DNA from: Takakia lepidozioides
Taxonomy: Eukaryota; Streptophyta; Takakiopsida; Takakiales; Takakiaceae
NCBI GenBank assembly: GCA_030704615.1
Contig: CM060734.1
Span: 17,236,001 to 17,300,000, forward strand
Direction of reading: 5' to 3'
Length of the DNA: 64,000 bases
Positions within the stretch are counted from its first letter, which is position 1. Each line of letters opens with the position of its first letter. Both the position numbers and the translations under genes were made by a program. The notes under the pieces are model-generated. The model was not told where the DNA came from, made no database searches, and saw only the letters and a list, made by a program, of their open reading frames with translations. Of the stretch, positions 35,190 through 46,365 are shown one piece after another.

Positions 35190-35852
35190 GTGGTGGGGGG
35201 ATGCCTCGGCGTGAGCCTGTTCACGTGAGCGCGTGAGCACAACTGCGCTCACGCCACGTCACCTTGCGCCAATGCCACATCACGGGGCTCACTCCACGTC
35301 ATCACACTTGAAAACAAGCTGGATGACATAATAAAAGGCAGTGGTCATTCCCACCTGAAAGCAACAGATGAATAAAGGATGGATGAATGTACAGTTGGAT
35401 GATAAATAGATGGATGAGTGTGAAAAATGAATGTAGATGGATGAATGAGGGATGGATAAGAGTCAAATGGATGAATGTATAATGGATGTTGAGCAATGAA
35501 AAACATTCATGACAGGAAGATGCATGACTAAAACTTTAGACAAATGCACAACGTATATGACATGAGTGTGGAAGGTTTGTGGGGTGGATTAAAGAGTACA
35601 GAGGATGAATGTACAATGGATGTTGAACAAAGGAAAACATTCATGAATGGAGCACGCATGAATACACTGTAGATGAAAGCACAATGGATATGACAAGAGT
35701 GAGGGAGGTTTGTGAGATGGATTCATACATATTGCAATTTAAATGGTAGTTGATTCTTTGATTATTTTTCTTTCCAAAGGAACAACTACGGTGGAGGAAG
35801 GGGATTCAACGTTTTCCAAAGAGGATGAAACAGAATATTAAAAGAACATAGT
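35190..35852. other. junction region with GGATGAATG-type repeats
   Basis: GTGAGC/GCTCAC-rich sequence at 35210-35300 is followed by imperfect GGATGAATG/TGGATGAATGTA repeats at 35365-35660. Similar GGATGAATG repeats occur at 40495-40640 on the methyltransferase side of copy 3a. Confidence 0.5.
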
Positions 35853-36727
35853 TCAGTCTTCCTCTGCATCTAAGTCTAAGTATTTAAGAACTCCGGATCT
35901 ACGCTGACTACACCTACGGCCGGGCAATAAAAATTTAGGGGATAGGGACTCGGCCGCGTGAAGTGCCATTGCTTCGGCATAATCAGGAAGCAGAAAATTG
36001 GAAAGGGGGCTGTCGAAAACAGACTCGCCACAAATGACTGTATCTCGTGAAGATCCACCGCTGCCTTTCCTGAAAGACAGCCTGAAAAAGTTATTACTGT
36101 AACTTTGATGTTATTGAGAAATTGAGTATGACTCCCAAAGTGGGTTTAGCACTTACTCACATGAAAAGTCGTTGTCGACCTGCTTATCTTCGGGATCGTC
36201 ATCATTTCGAATTTGAATCCGATCAGTCTGTGTGCCTGAAGTGGAGCCAGACAAAAGGGGGAGGAGCACTGTGTTGTAGAGGTCAGAATCACCCTCCATG
36301 CCAAAAAGGCTTCTTCTGCCTGCCTTGCATGCATGGTAAGTTGCTCCTGCACCAGACAGGAGGTTATGAACAATTCGGTGGGGGGGATTTAAGCAGATGG
36401 AACTGGTGAAAGAAAATCAATTCAAAAGGGAGAGAACGAACCTGTGGACACATAAAGATCGACCACCTGTGCAGAGTGGTGGCTGCATGACTCCAGCAGT
36501 ATTTGCATGAACGCTGGGGATTTTTCCTTTGCACCTCTCCAGGGAGTGCCATCTGGTCTCTTCAGAGTCTGACTGGACTGCATGAAGTTGTACAAAATGT
36601 CATCGACATGCGGCTCATAGGGGAGGTTGACGAAACAACCCTGGTCAGAAATCTCAAAGCTGCGGATGGAGGATGGTGTCTTTGAGGTGCGAATCCTCCG
36701 CAGGCAGATCGCCTCGAACATCCTCGT
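35853..36727 (-). pseudogene. methyltransferase C-terminal exons, copy 2
   Basis: Three exons on the minus strand match the last three of copy 1. The first (from acceptor at 36728) has FEAICLRRI, HVDDILYNFM, GTPWRGAKEKSPAFMQILLE and motif I position VVDLYVSTG. The second (about 36340-36170) has GRRSLFGMEGD. The third ends at TGA 35853-35855 with DYAEAMALH. Splice sites are intact (TTTTCAT|GTGAGTAAG). The ParB part and the rest of the methyltransferase are absent: immediately upstream lies the truncated transposase of the same element. Confidence 0.7.
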
Positions 36728-36789
36728 CTGCCAAAGATAGCAGGTTAGTGTGGAAAACACAATCTATAGTGGAAGTGTGTACATCGGCT

Positions 36790-38446
36790 ATTCATAACGG
36801 TGAGGACCCCTATGTTCCAATGGAGGGGAAAGAGAGATCCTGTGGATTCCATTGGATGCAGAGTCTATCCCACTACACTACCAAATTTGTTGCTAGCTCA
36901 TTCCAGGCTGAACACCGTGTCCTTTGTACGGCGTGGAAGGATGCACCCACATTTGATGACGCGGAGGTTAAGTTTGCTATCATCGAGGCTTGGTGGAACA
37001 CGTCAGGTGCAGTGGAGACAACCAATCTGGGAGCATTGCACAGCTGGTTGGGGTGGTGGCATTTTCGGTATCGACAGTTCGGACAGTACATGCGGGAGGT
37101 AGGCTGCTGTCAATTTCGTTCATTTGTCTTTATGTTACGGACATTTCGATTGGTCCCTCACCATTGTTTGTGTCCTTCTAGGAGCGGTGCTTGGATTCCA
37201 ACACGGACATGCCGAACACGAATATGGCAGAATCGGTCCACTCCTCCTGGCGAGCGTCTTCTGCACACATCTGGTGGACGTAGTGACGGCCACAACGGAG
37301 GACATCGACAGAGCAATCATGCAGCAAGCCACGTACTACAAGTTCTTGAGCGGCAAACAATGGGGCTTTGGGCCGGACAGGGAGGAATTGTTGGTACGAA
37401 CAGCTTCGAGGTCCAAGAATCCAGTGAAATGGGCGACAGCATTGCGAGAGAAGATCAAAGGGACGCCTCTGCACCGCAGAGGTGAACACCTAGAGGGGGA
37501 CGTCCGGACTCGCCCTGTCAGGCGGAGGATTGAAGAGGAACCCGGGTGCGAAGAGGATCCTGGAGATCCGACAGGAACATTCGGACAGCACCTCGAGGTC
37601 CCGTCATGTTGCCGCACAATGTGTCTTCCAGCAGTGGAAGCCCAAGAAATTCCAGATCGCCGTCGCCTTCAACCGGGGATTTCGTGCAAAAAATTCCCAC
37701 CGCTCCCTTGCCCCACATTCCGCCCGCTGTTATGCAGTATGGCCAAGCCATTGTGGAGACAACTGTGTTTGCATCACAGTGGAGAATTGCTCGCACAAAG
37801 CCGTCGTTTCGAGGAAGGTGTTCCGCAATTCGTGTGGATACATGGCAACGTTGTTTAGAGATGATAAGGAGGAATCCAGATGGGGCTGTCCCTGCTCTTA
37901 CTTTTACAGGAAGATTTGTCCATGCAAAGTTTTGCGGAGGCGACAAACCACCCAGTTCTGGTTCTGCAGGCACGACATTATGACTTGCGTGTATGGAACG
38001 CCCAAGTACGGCATACAAACTATGCCAGAGGCTCCCCCTTGTGGCCAGTGGACCAGGCTGCGATCTGAGTCAGGTTGAGGCCGACGCCCTTACCGCCGCA
38101 GGATTTTGGATGGTGCAGCGCACTGACGTCCCCAGAAACCATTCCGCTTCCACAGCCTCCGCCATCGACCCCTGTGAGAGCAAGAACAATGGACACGACA
38201 GCTCTAGCATCCTACACACCGTTGGGGGAAACCGAAGAGGCGGGGCACCTCCGCAAAAGTGAACGAGACAAGGATGGGGAATGCACTTCGGATAACTGTA
38301 CAATCCAGAGCTCGACAGAAGTGCCCCCACCAGGATTCGGCGTGTGTATCAGAGGCCACGACGGGCCTCAGCTGTTCACAATGAGGTGTACACCATCACC
38401 ATTTCAGAATTACCCACCTGCAATTGCACCGACTTCCAGATCATAG
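36790..38446 (+). pseudogene. transposase C-terminal half, copy 2
   Basis: Homologous to the copy 1 transposase from NVPMEGKERSCGFH onward (here YVPMEGKERSCGFHWMQ, 36805). It continues with WWHFRYRQFGQYMRE, an intron 37099-37181, then CLDSNTDMPNTNMAESVHSS. A frameshift near 37270 leads to the LVDVVTATTEDIDRAIMQ block and KQWGFGPDREELL. Further shifts near 37530 lead to a less certain C-terminus. The N-terminal half is missing, fused tail-inward to the copy 2 methyltransferase. Confidence 0.6.
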
Positions 38447-39208
38447 GCAAACAAGGGGGCATCATACTGCCCTTGCAAGCATTTGTACTACGTGTACCTA
38501 AAGAGACTCCGTTGTAATTCCACAACTCATCACTTCATACATGCACCAGGGTTGAGCCCCCAGTAGGTTCACACTCTCATCTTCTGAATATGGATCCAGG
38601 GGCCAGTGAGCTTGGCTTGCGGTCCCAATACAATGGTACGCCCATCCTTTTCGGATAGTAGAACTGTACTGCTGCCAGTACCCCCTCAGACTCTGGCCAC
38701 AGAAAGGTCCGACATATGTCTTGCCTACCAGTACCCTGTTTTGCTCGAACTAAGATATTACTATATCGTTCACTTGCTTCCACGTGCATGTATTTTTGTA
38801 TGTTGGGGGTTCATGTTTTTCTGCTTTCCTTCCGAAAACTTGCTTTCCTCATTCGACCTCTCCTACAGAAATGCGGCGCCGCATTTCAAGTATCGTCGTA
38901 GGTACTGGCAGAGGCGGCCTCACCAACACCAAACCGCTCCGAAATTTTGGCACGTGCGAACCCTAATGCGGCACCTTATTTTCCCAGTTCAGTTGCAAAC
39001 CTTTCCCGCCGAATCCCGAAGAAGACAGAATTGTGAAGTACTGCAGACTGTATTGGTGCAAACTCCATTGGTTCAATCGCGGCAAAAGGGTCAGCTTCAT
39101 TCCAATGTTAAGGCATGTAAAACCGCGGAATACTCTATTCAGGCCAGTATGCGACATCCTTTTGCAGTGGTATACTGGATTTCCCGTTGCACGGTCACTT
39201 ATTTCCAT
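38447..39208. other. 3' flank of copy 2 transposase
   Basis: No supported gene. It contains one perfect palindrome (38868-38887) and scattered GCGGCACC/CCGCATTTCC half-sites. Confidence 0.4.
38868..38887. repeat. GGCGCC-centred palindrome of copy 2
   Basis: GAAATGCGGCGCCGCATTTC, a perfect 20-bp palindrome. It differs from the copy 1 palindrome GAAATTCGGCGCCGAATTTC by one symmetric pair of bases. Confidence 0.8.
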
Positions 39209-39464
39209 GAGCGGATCTAAAAAACCATGAGCGGACTTGTTACTGACGACATATCTTCGCCGCATTACATGATCTGGAACGTCCAAAAACGGCAAGGTCA
39301 AATAAAAAAAAAACTATTATTTTAATACTTGTTTAATCTGCCGCATTTCCAAATTTGGAGGAGTCCGCTCATGAAATCCGCGTATCTTAGACTTCGGCTC
39401 ACCGCTCATCGGCTCATGCGGCTCATGGCTCATGGCTCATGGTTTCTGCTCATGAAATAGTAAA
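39209..39464. repeat. GCTCATG repeats, candidate outer end of copy 2
   Basis: Clusters of GCTCATG/CATGAGC (39209, 39368, 39405-39464), ending GCTCATGAAATAG as at 11985. Confidence 0.4.
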
Positions 39465-40494
39465 CCTCTATATGGCCCCTCCCTTATCGGCAACACTTAA
39501 CACATATTAGTAAAATTCAAACCACAAAAAACTACTCAGATTATTCCCCTATCTACCTCACCCCCCCCCCCAACTATATCTAATAGTTACCCTCCCTACC
39601 CACAAACATCACCAGCCAGTATCTTACTCTCTCCCCCCCTCCCTTCATATATATCTCATCAAGAACATATGCACACCCCACCCCCTACCAACTTCACCCC
39701 CAATATACTCCCCCCACCCACTCAATCTCCACCAGCTACTCCCATCCACTCTCTGCACACTCTCTCCGTGCCCCCCAAATCCCGACTCCTTTCACCGGCA
39801 AGTGTACTGATAAGGTACTAATCCATATCATATATCACCCAGCACGACTCCTCACCCATAGCCCCCAAGGCCGACCCCAACTACACTCAGAAAAATCCAA
39901 ACACTTCTTCCACCACCCCCCCACCCCAAACAACTTGTACTCAAGTATTTGCCTAAACTTATTATTACTCCACTATGGTCCATACACCCAAACCCAGGTC
40001 CTCTTAATATTCAAAAAATCATTGACACTCTCTCTCTAGACTCTCAAAACAGATACACCCTCTATTTCCAACCAGACTCCCTGACACTGGTACACAGCTA
40101 CCGCCATGTCTCAGAACACTTCACACCATTTTTTCCCCACATCCAGCCTACAACACAGCACATCACAACCTTTGGGCTCCCCCCTAGCCGATGTCCAACA
40201 CTATCAAAGGCTCTGTCTAGACTCAAATCCTTCCCCATTTCCCATACCCTCTTCTCCCTCATCGTCATCATCTCTCATCTCCCTGACACTTGCAATGACT
40301 ATCTTCACTCCCACTCGATCACCCCAATATGCACCCTTTTATCAGAACTACAACAACTACCACCCCATCCACACAACTACCAGGCCCCCCCTACCACCTA
40401 TCTGAGACTCACTCCTCCCTTAACATCTTGAACTCCGAGACTGGGTTCGTCCATAAAATTCTCGGGGACCACCTAGCGACAGCCTCCTCGTCAT
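39465..40494. other. pyrimidine-rich low-complexity region
   Basis: A C- and CT-rich + strand with poor complexity. One 160-aa frame (39949-40431) contains HPNPGP, a string found at the start of some non-LTR retrotransposon ORFs, but the composition makes it unreliable. Confidence 0.5.
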
Positions 40495-40640
40495 CCCAAG
40501 TTGTGGATGAATTAATGAGGATGAAGGAGAGTCAATGTGGATGGCACGCTCCAAATATGGATGAATGTGGATGAAAAGTTGTGGATGGATACGGATGAAA
40601 TATTATGCATGAATGAGAGTGGATGAATGTTGAACGAGGA
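40495..40640. repeat. GTGGATGAATG-type short repeats
   Basis: Imperfect repeats of TGGATGAATG/GGATGAAA, like those at 35365-35660. Confidence 0.6.
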
Positions 40641-41555
40641 TGTCATTATAACATTTATCTAAACCAAGCACAACGATCAATGTTGTTTGCACAAACATCA
40701 CAAATTGGAGAAAATCCCTCATAAAGCACATGATAAATTTAATCAATGTCTGTCATTTGGGGAAAGGTAGACTGATGAAAGCAACGTAGAATAAGACAAC
40801 ACAACAGATGTGAGACAAATATTTGATTCTTTGATTTTCTCCCACTGGTTATTGCGACACTCCACTGTGCAACACGCTCCACTTTCATTTTCCTCTTCAG
40901 GGTCGACACATTGTGAGCCATTTTAGCACCATACTTCTTGCAACGCACCACATCACCACCCTAAACTGGCACTCAACTGAAAATGCGACCTAGTCGCCTT
41001 GCAAGTGAGTACAATCTGCTCCTCTCTCCTGAGAGAGCACTAAAATTTTCAAGCATACCCATTAGTTGTAACAACATATTAGAAGATGAATTTGGCTACC
41101 AGTTGTGCATGAGGAGGAGTTCTAGGTCTTTCACATTGTGCACCAAAATTTTGACAAAACCACCAGGCAACACATGCTTTGTCTTCTTGTTTGACCCATA
41201 ACCAATGTTAGGCATCAGTTTGGCCCCTTGAACATATGAGGCTGAGCATGCATGTTAACTTTGCTCATGCAGCTCTCTAGAATGATGTGAAATCCAGATT
41301 GTAATGAACAACTGCTTGGAGTACATTGTTGTCAATGCATACAAGCCATGAACTGTGCATTGACAGCCAACAAGCAGGCAATCATGATTAACAATTGAGA
41401 ACAGGCAAAATGTGATACCATCCTACAACTACATTACCACGAACCCACTGTCCAATGCAACCATGGTATTATAAAGTTGCGTATGGACACAAAATGTGTC
41501 ACACTCACGGCTCGCCACGTCACCACAATAAATAAATAAAATGGAAGTTTGCATT
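40641..41555. other. no supported gene
   Basis: AT-rich sequence between the GGATGAATG repeats and the copy 3a methyltransferase end. I see no domain-bearing ORF. It probably is the element's outer flank. Confidence 0.4.
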
Positions 41556-42690
41556 TCAGTCACTACAACTATCCCCCGAAACTTGGGCACTATCATTGAC
41601 AAAAACCCGAGCTCCGAGGTGCCTGTTGGGCTTCCGAGCAGGCCGACAGGCAGTTGGGGGAGACATCGTGACACTCTGCTGATGAGCAATGGCCTCCGCG
41701 TAGTCAGGGAGGATGTATGAACGAGGAGGGCTGCACCACAAGTCACTCTGAAGAACAGAGACGTCGTGCAAAGGAATAGCTTACAATATCCTGCCACCCA
41801 AATTACATGTACTGCATTAGCTAATGTGAAAGACAAGGGGGGGGGGGGGGGGCTGCTGTAGCATGCTATAACTGGGAAGCGAACACCAAACAAACTTACT
41901 CACATGTGAAATCGTCGTCGAGGTCCTTGTCGTCTCCCTTGTTGATATCAACATGCACTACAACCTCCTACTCTTTGGCGGCAGGCATTGGTTGTAACTC
42001 TTGGAGGAGGTCAGTAAAAATGGCCGCATCCCCTTCCATACCCAACAAATGTCGGCCCGCTGCGTTGTAAGCATGGTACAAAGCTCATGCAAGACACAGT
42101 TGTGTTACTAAGATGTTACAAATTGTGTATCAAGGGAAAATAGACCACAGAAGGAGAGATGTCAAACCTGTTCCAAGAGTCAGGTCGACGATGCGCGCCT
42201 CCGGATGGGAACATGTCTCAATAATAGTTTGAATAAAAATTGGGCTCTTCTCCTTGGCCCCTCTCCATGGTGTTCCACTCGACTTTCTCAAACAGACATT
42301 TGAATCCACGTAATTGTAGTGCATATCGTCGACCACTGATCAAACTTCTCGTTCATGAAACAAGCTCCCCCATGAAGCCTGAACTCCTTCAGGCTGCACC
42401 CTGACGAGGCAGATGGCTTCAAAAGGCGGGTCTGCATGGAAGCCAACACGAAGCACAAATGAGCGAATGCATACAAACAGACAAAAAAACAGTACAACTT
42501 CACCCCTTCAAAATTGAGTGCGTGGACACACTCAATTCTGGAGGGGTGAACAGAAAAATGAATTGAAGCAGACAAGAGAAGAATGCTACCATTTATCGGA
42601 GTGGATGATTACCACTTGTCCCGGACAGTCCCCCTTCGTTAGGTATAAGTTGTTGACACCATTCCACCATTCTTGGTTGCAAACAGGCAT
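41556..42690 (-). pseudogene. methyltransferase C-terminal exons, copy 3a
   Basis: The minus-strand exons match copies 1 and 2. One fragment has WWNGVNNLYLTKGDCPGQ (about 42690-42615). After an intron with a GCAG acceptor come FEAICLVRV, VDDMHYNYV, GTPWRGAKEKSPIFIQ and motif I position IVDLTLGTG. The next exon has GRHLLGMEGD and the last ends YILPDYAEAIAHQQ to the stop at 41556. One TGA (about 42341, in REV-stop-SVVDD) interrupts it, consistent with CGA to TGA. ParB and the methyltransferase N-terminal part are missing. It faces the transposase fragment at 43.6 kb across a palindrome array. Confidence 0.65.
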
Positions 42691-43487
42691 GTCCATACAA
42701 GCACCAAAAGAGGAATCCCCCCCCCCCCCCAACCGGAAGCTAATCTCAATGGAAGGACAGACAAAAAAACAGGTATCAGACCCTCTGAAACTGAGTGCAT
42801 CAACGCACTCAGCTCTGAAGGGTTTTGATTTGCCCAGTAGAAGTAAGCATGCCCAGACAGGCAACAAACATGAACTACCATCCAAAACCATAAGCACGAC
42901 TCAAGGGGGACGAACCACAGGTGCGTTTGTGGCCCTCTGAAATTGTGTGCGTCAACGCACTCAGTTTTGGAGGGCCACAAGTGGCAAAAGATTTATTTAT
43001 ATATTTATTTATTTTGGTTTTTGGGTTCTCCCTCCTTTCTTGCCTAGAACTGAGTGCGTCAATGCACCCAATTTCTTCACTCATAAAGGAGCTCCGTAAA
43101 CGCACTCAGTTTCTCAACACCAGTTGTGAAGGGTTCTCTTCAAGTTCCTCTTTGTGCACAATGGATACACACAAAGAGTTCATGGTGTGAAATCACCCCC
43201 ACAAACTGAGTGCGTTGACGCACTCAATTTATGGGGCTCTTTCCAATAGTATTCTCTTCCATCTCCTCTCTCTCTGAATGATGTTTTGTCTGCTGACCTA
43301 TTTCGATAAATGGAGTGAGAGAATCCCCAGAAACTGTGTGAGTCGACGCACTCAATTTCTGGAGGTCTTGAGTTTGTCTCCAGTTTTTGAAGTCCTCACA
43401 TGATGGTTCTATTTCTGTCCGCGATTGCCAGAAAGGAGAATAAAATAGCACCCCTAAAAATTGAGTGCGTCAACACACTTAGTTTTC
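42510..43487. repeat. array of CGTCAACG-centred palindromes, copy 3a
   Basis: Seven dyads at about 42515, 42790, 42940, 43048, 43205, 43333 and 43458, mostly 110-155 bp apart. The consensus is ACTGAGTGCGT-CA-ACGCACTCAGT (11-bp arms, 2-bp centre). The sequence between them is not repeated, so only the palindromes are conserved. Confidence 0.9.
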
Positions 43488-43571
43488 GTAACCTCTCCAC
43501 AGCCAATAATCAAACAAGCACAGACAGATTACCTTCGGTCATTTGTTAGGAGCACTCCCCGATGCATCTCC

Positions 43572-44790
43572 TTCTTCTCTTTCTTCTCGAAAGAGGCGGA
43601 TGACAATGGTTTTGCAGTTGTGCAAGAACATGTCCTAGCAACACGCTTTGAGCTCAACAATGGCACTGTCTTCCTCGAGAGAGAGGTGTACGGTGTTGAC
43701 GGGAAGTTGGTCAAATACACATTCCAAAAACCTGATGAAACTGTGCATATTAGTCAGTGGAGAGTTCCTCCAGGAAGATATAGGGTCCTCGGAGCTCCCC
43801 GCCGGCAGTCCGTTGGCTCATATCACACAGGGAACTGCAGCTTCGGTGGTTCAAGACAAAAAGGATGTGGTGGTGAAAATGGAGACAACAACCTCCACCC
43901 CAATTGTTGAGCTCTTGGACTCATCGGAGGAGGACGTCTTTGAATTTCCATCTGCGGTGCATCCACCGTTAGTTGTAGAAATGGAAGTTAAAGACATCTG
44001 CAGTATCATTCCAAAGCTGAAGTCAATGGGAGGGATGGCCAGTTTCAAGAGTGAGTTATGGGGAATTGACTGGGACACTTTCAATATTGAACGTGTTGAG
44101 TTCCTGCCGGAGACATTTGATGGGGATATCCTCTTTGAGCTGCCTCCACCTAGGCAAGTTGGAGCTATTTCAAGTCTAATGCGAGGCCCATGGACACCCA
44201 TGGTGTAGAACAAAACATCCAAAAAGAAAGTATGACGCCTCCCGAAGGAAGCGTAACTTATGGTGTCACTTCACCACAAGGGCTACTGCCTTCCAGCTGA
44301 AAGGTGGACACCTTCATAACACACCAGACCGTGGTTTGAACCCACAACCACATCCAACGTGGTATGTGCCCATTACCACTGGGCTACATGCTGGTTGTCC
44401 AAAACATCCAATATTCAAAATCATGACAACCTCGTATTCAGGAGAACGGTTTGCAATGGGCACCTAAGGTGCGAGAATTTGAATTGCAGGCATTTCCTTC
44501 TCCCTGGAGTTCAGAACCAGAGCAAATGGGAGGGTGTCACGGACAACCCATTCAAGCCTGGGGAAAGACCTCCAAGCACCAACCCATTCTGCAGATCAAC
44601 ATGTCCATTGAGGAGATGGCGGACATGCCTTCTTGCAATCTGGCAGAGATAGTGCACAATGCATGGTTGCAGCAATCTGGAAAACGAGGAAGAGACTTGT
44701 ATGTGGCGACGGCCTATGATCTGACATGTGCTCTGCAGCAACAAACCATATACCAGGAGTTTGGGGTGGGGTTGGTGGCAAGGCTCCCGA
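43572..44790 (+). pseudogene. transposase N-terminal half, copy 3a
   Basis: Matches the 52.7-kb paralogue: GFAVVQEHVLATRFELNNG, WRVPPGRYRVLG, then after a frameshift near 43810 TPIVELLDSSEEDVFEFP, FDGDILFELPPP, and beyond a SINE insertion CNGHLRCENLNCRHF. The N-terminal residues before the conserved block differ from the paralogue and no good start codon is seen. Homology ends near 44570; what follows (MADMPSCNLAEIVHNAW) is not in the other copies and may be foreign. Confidence 0.65.
44223..44399 (-). mobile_element. tRNA-derived SINE (177 bp) with 12-bp target duplication
   Basis: On the minus strand it opens GGACAACCAGCATGTAGCCC. It has an A-box-like TAGCCCAGTGG and, about 45 bp on, a B-box GGTTCAAACC, the internal RNA polymerase III promoter of tRNA-derived SINEs. 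CAAAACATCCAA flanks it on both sides (44211-44222 and 44400-44411). The paralogous transposase at 52.0 kb has the uninterrupted site. Confidence 0.85.
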
Positions 44791-44799
44791 CAAGAATAA

Positions 44800-46065
44800 G
44801 TTGATGTTGTTGATGTGCTGCTCAAACTTGATGTACTTGTCAATTACCCATACGTGTGGCCGATTACACCATTGTGTGTAGATACTGGGGTTCCTGCAAG
44901 TAATGAGGGCCAGGCTTGTGTGCTTGGTCTTCTCAGACCTGGCAATCTTGCCAAAGTGTATGTGAGAAACGTTATCTTTACCAAAAATGTCGTGGAGGGC
45001 AGATTCTGTGGGAGCCTGGGAGTGCAGTGGGTTGAGATTTTTAGCTACCAGTGTGAGGGCGTCGCGTTCCGTAACAATTTCTTGGGGTGTGGTGGTGATG
45101 CCCGTCATGCTGGTTTGGTGGGTGCGGACCTGTGGCTTGATGAGTGTGTGATTGACCCTTACCCCTTGAGCCAACATCTGCTGCTTGGAGTCTTCGGCGG
45201 CCAGGTAAATAAAGCAGAACTTTGTCTCGGGACTTGCTTTGTAGACATTTAGTATCTCAAACTCGTCGCCGTGGAAGTACGTTTCTGTGAAGAGGTGGGT
45301 GGTCAGCTTGCTCCCAATTGTACCCAGTAGAGACTCGCTTGCCATATGGAGAGAGAGAGATGATCGGAGGAGGCGGGCAAATCGAATGTTTTTCTATCTT
45401 GCCTTGCAGTGAAACTCCAGATGCCATTGTCATCATGAAGGCTCTGTTGCCTTGTAGCAGTGCTAAACCGTCAGTGTCTGGCCTGAGCAGCTCAACTTTG
45501 AGGAGCCTGGACCAGTGTTTGCTACCGTGTTTGGTGTAGGCTATGATTGGCGCATACAGGACATTCCCAAGAGGAATGTCCAGCTCCGCTTTCTCGCCCT
45601 GTAAAGGGCTTGTTCCTTGGGCATATCAGTGTCCCAGTCAAAACGAATCGTAATGTGAGGAGGCGAGGTGGGAAGACCAGTGATTGGATTAACTTGCGTA
45701 CCTTTGGGCAGCTGCGTCAGTAGGTAGAGTTGGCCCTCACGTCCATCCGGTCGCACTGCTAGGAAAAATAACTGAGGGACATGCGGGTAGGCCTTCTGAG
45801 TGTGCCTCATTTCATGAATTTTGGAGGTGTAGAGACCTATGTGTTGGAGCTCGAAAGGGGAGCGATTTTCTTCAATGAGAGGGAGGGCCGAATCAATCGC
45901 TACTTGCTCAAGTGCTGGATACCCCATCCATAGTTGAGGGGTGTCTTGAGAGTTGCCAATTCGAGGTGGCCCTGTGCCATATACTCCCTATATTGTGCTT
46001 GCTTTGCGTCTCCGCTGGCCTGCAATAGAAATACCGGATCCAGATGTACCAGTATGGGTTGGCTG
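44800..46065 (-). pseudogene. decayed ORF with RRM-like segment, possibly retroelement ORF1
   Basis: Minus-strand frames 45927-45541, about 45600-45290 and 45345-44800 overlap and read as one protein with two frameshifts. The C-terminal part has an RRM-like pattern (LVAKNLNPL ... LHDIFGKDNVSHIHFG ... LALITCRNPSIYTQW). RNA-binding ORF1/gag proteins of retroelements can look like this. No RT is adjacent. It lies between the copy 3a transposase and copy 3b, so it is probably an insertion fragment. Family unknown. Confidence 0.4.
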
Positions 46066-46365
46066 GAATATGCTTAAGACATGTATGTCTTAATGTTTCA
46101 ATTTCAATTTTAAGTACTATATGCTTGGCTCTGGAGATTTATCTGCAATCCGGGTTTTTGAAATGAGATTACAATCTACAAGTATGGTGATGAATATCAA
46201 ACCCATGGTGCTTTCATGATATGAATGACCAGGAATCCCGCCCTCCCAGTGAATTTTTGGGGTCGGAGTGGCTACTGTCAGCCTCGCTGTTGAATTCGTT
46301 GGAATTACGTTTGGAACGTGGATGAAAATCATCATGAAAGCACAAGCAGAAGGGAGACGGCATAC

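Noticed and set aside
36146-36409. Independent small genes on both strands
   Set aside because: These overlap the second-last methyltransferase exon of copy 2, whose splice sites and frame match copies 1 and 3a.
39949-40431. LINE ORF start (HPNPGP motif)
   Set aside because: The frame is extremely C/CT-rich and no endonuclease or RT follows, so the motif may be chance.
42510-43487. CRISPR-like array (regular palindromic repeats)
   Set aside because: Spacers vary in length and are over 85 bp, no cas genes are present, and the context is a eukaryotic transposon with introns.
44223-44399. Functional tRNA gene on the minus strand
   Set aside because: A- and B-box are present, but there is no convincing acceptor stem pairing, and target duplications show a SINE insertion.
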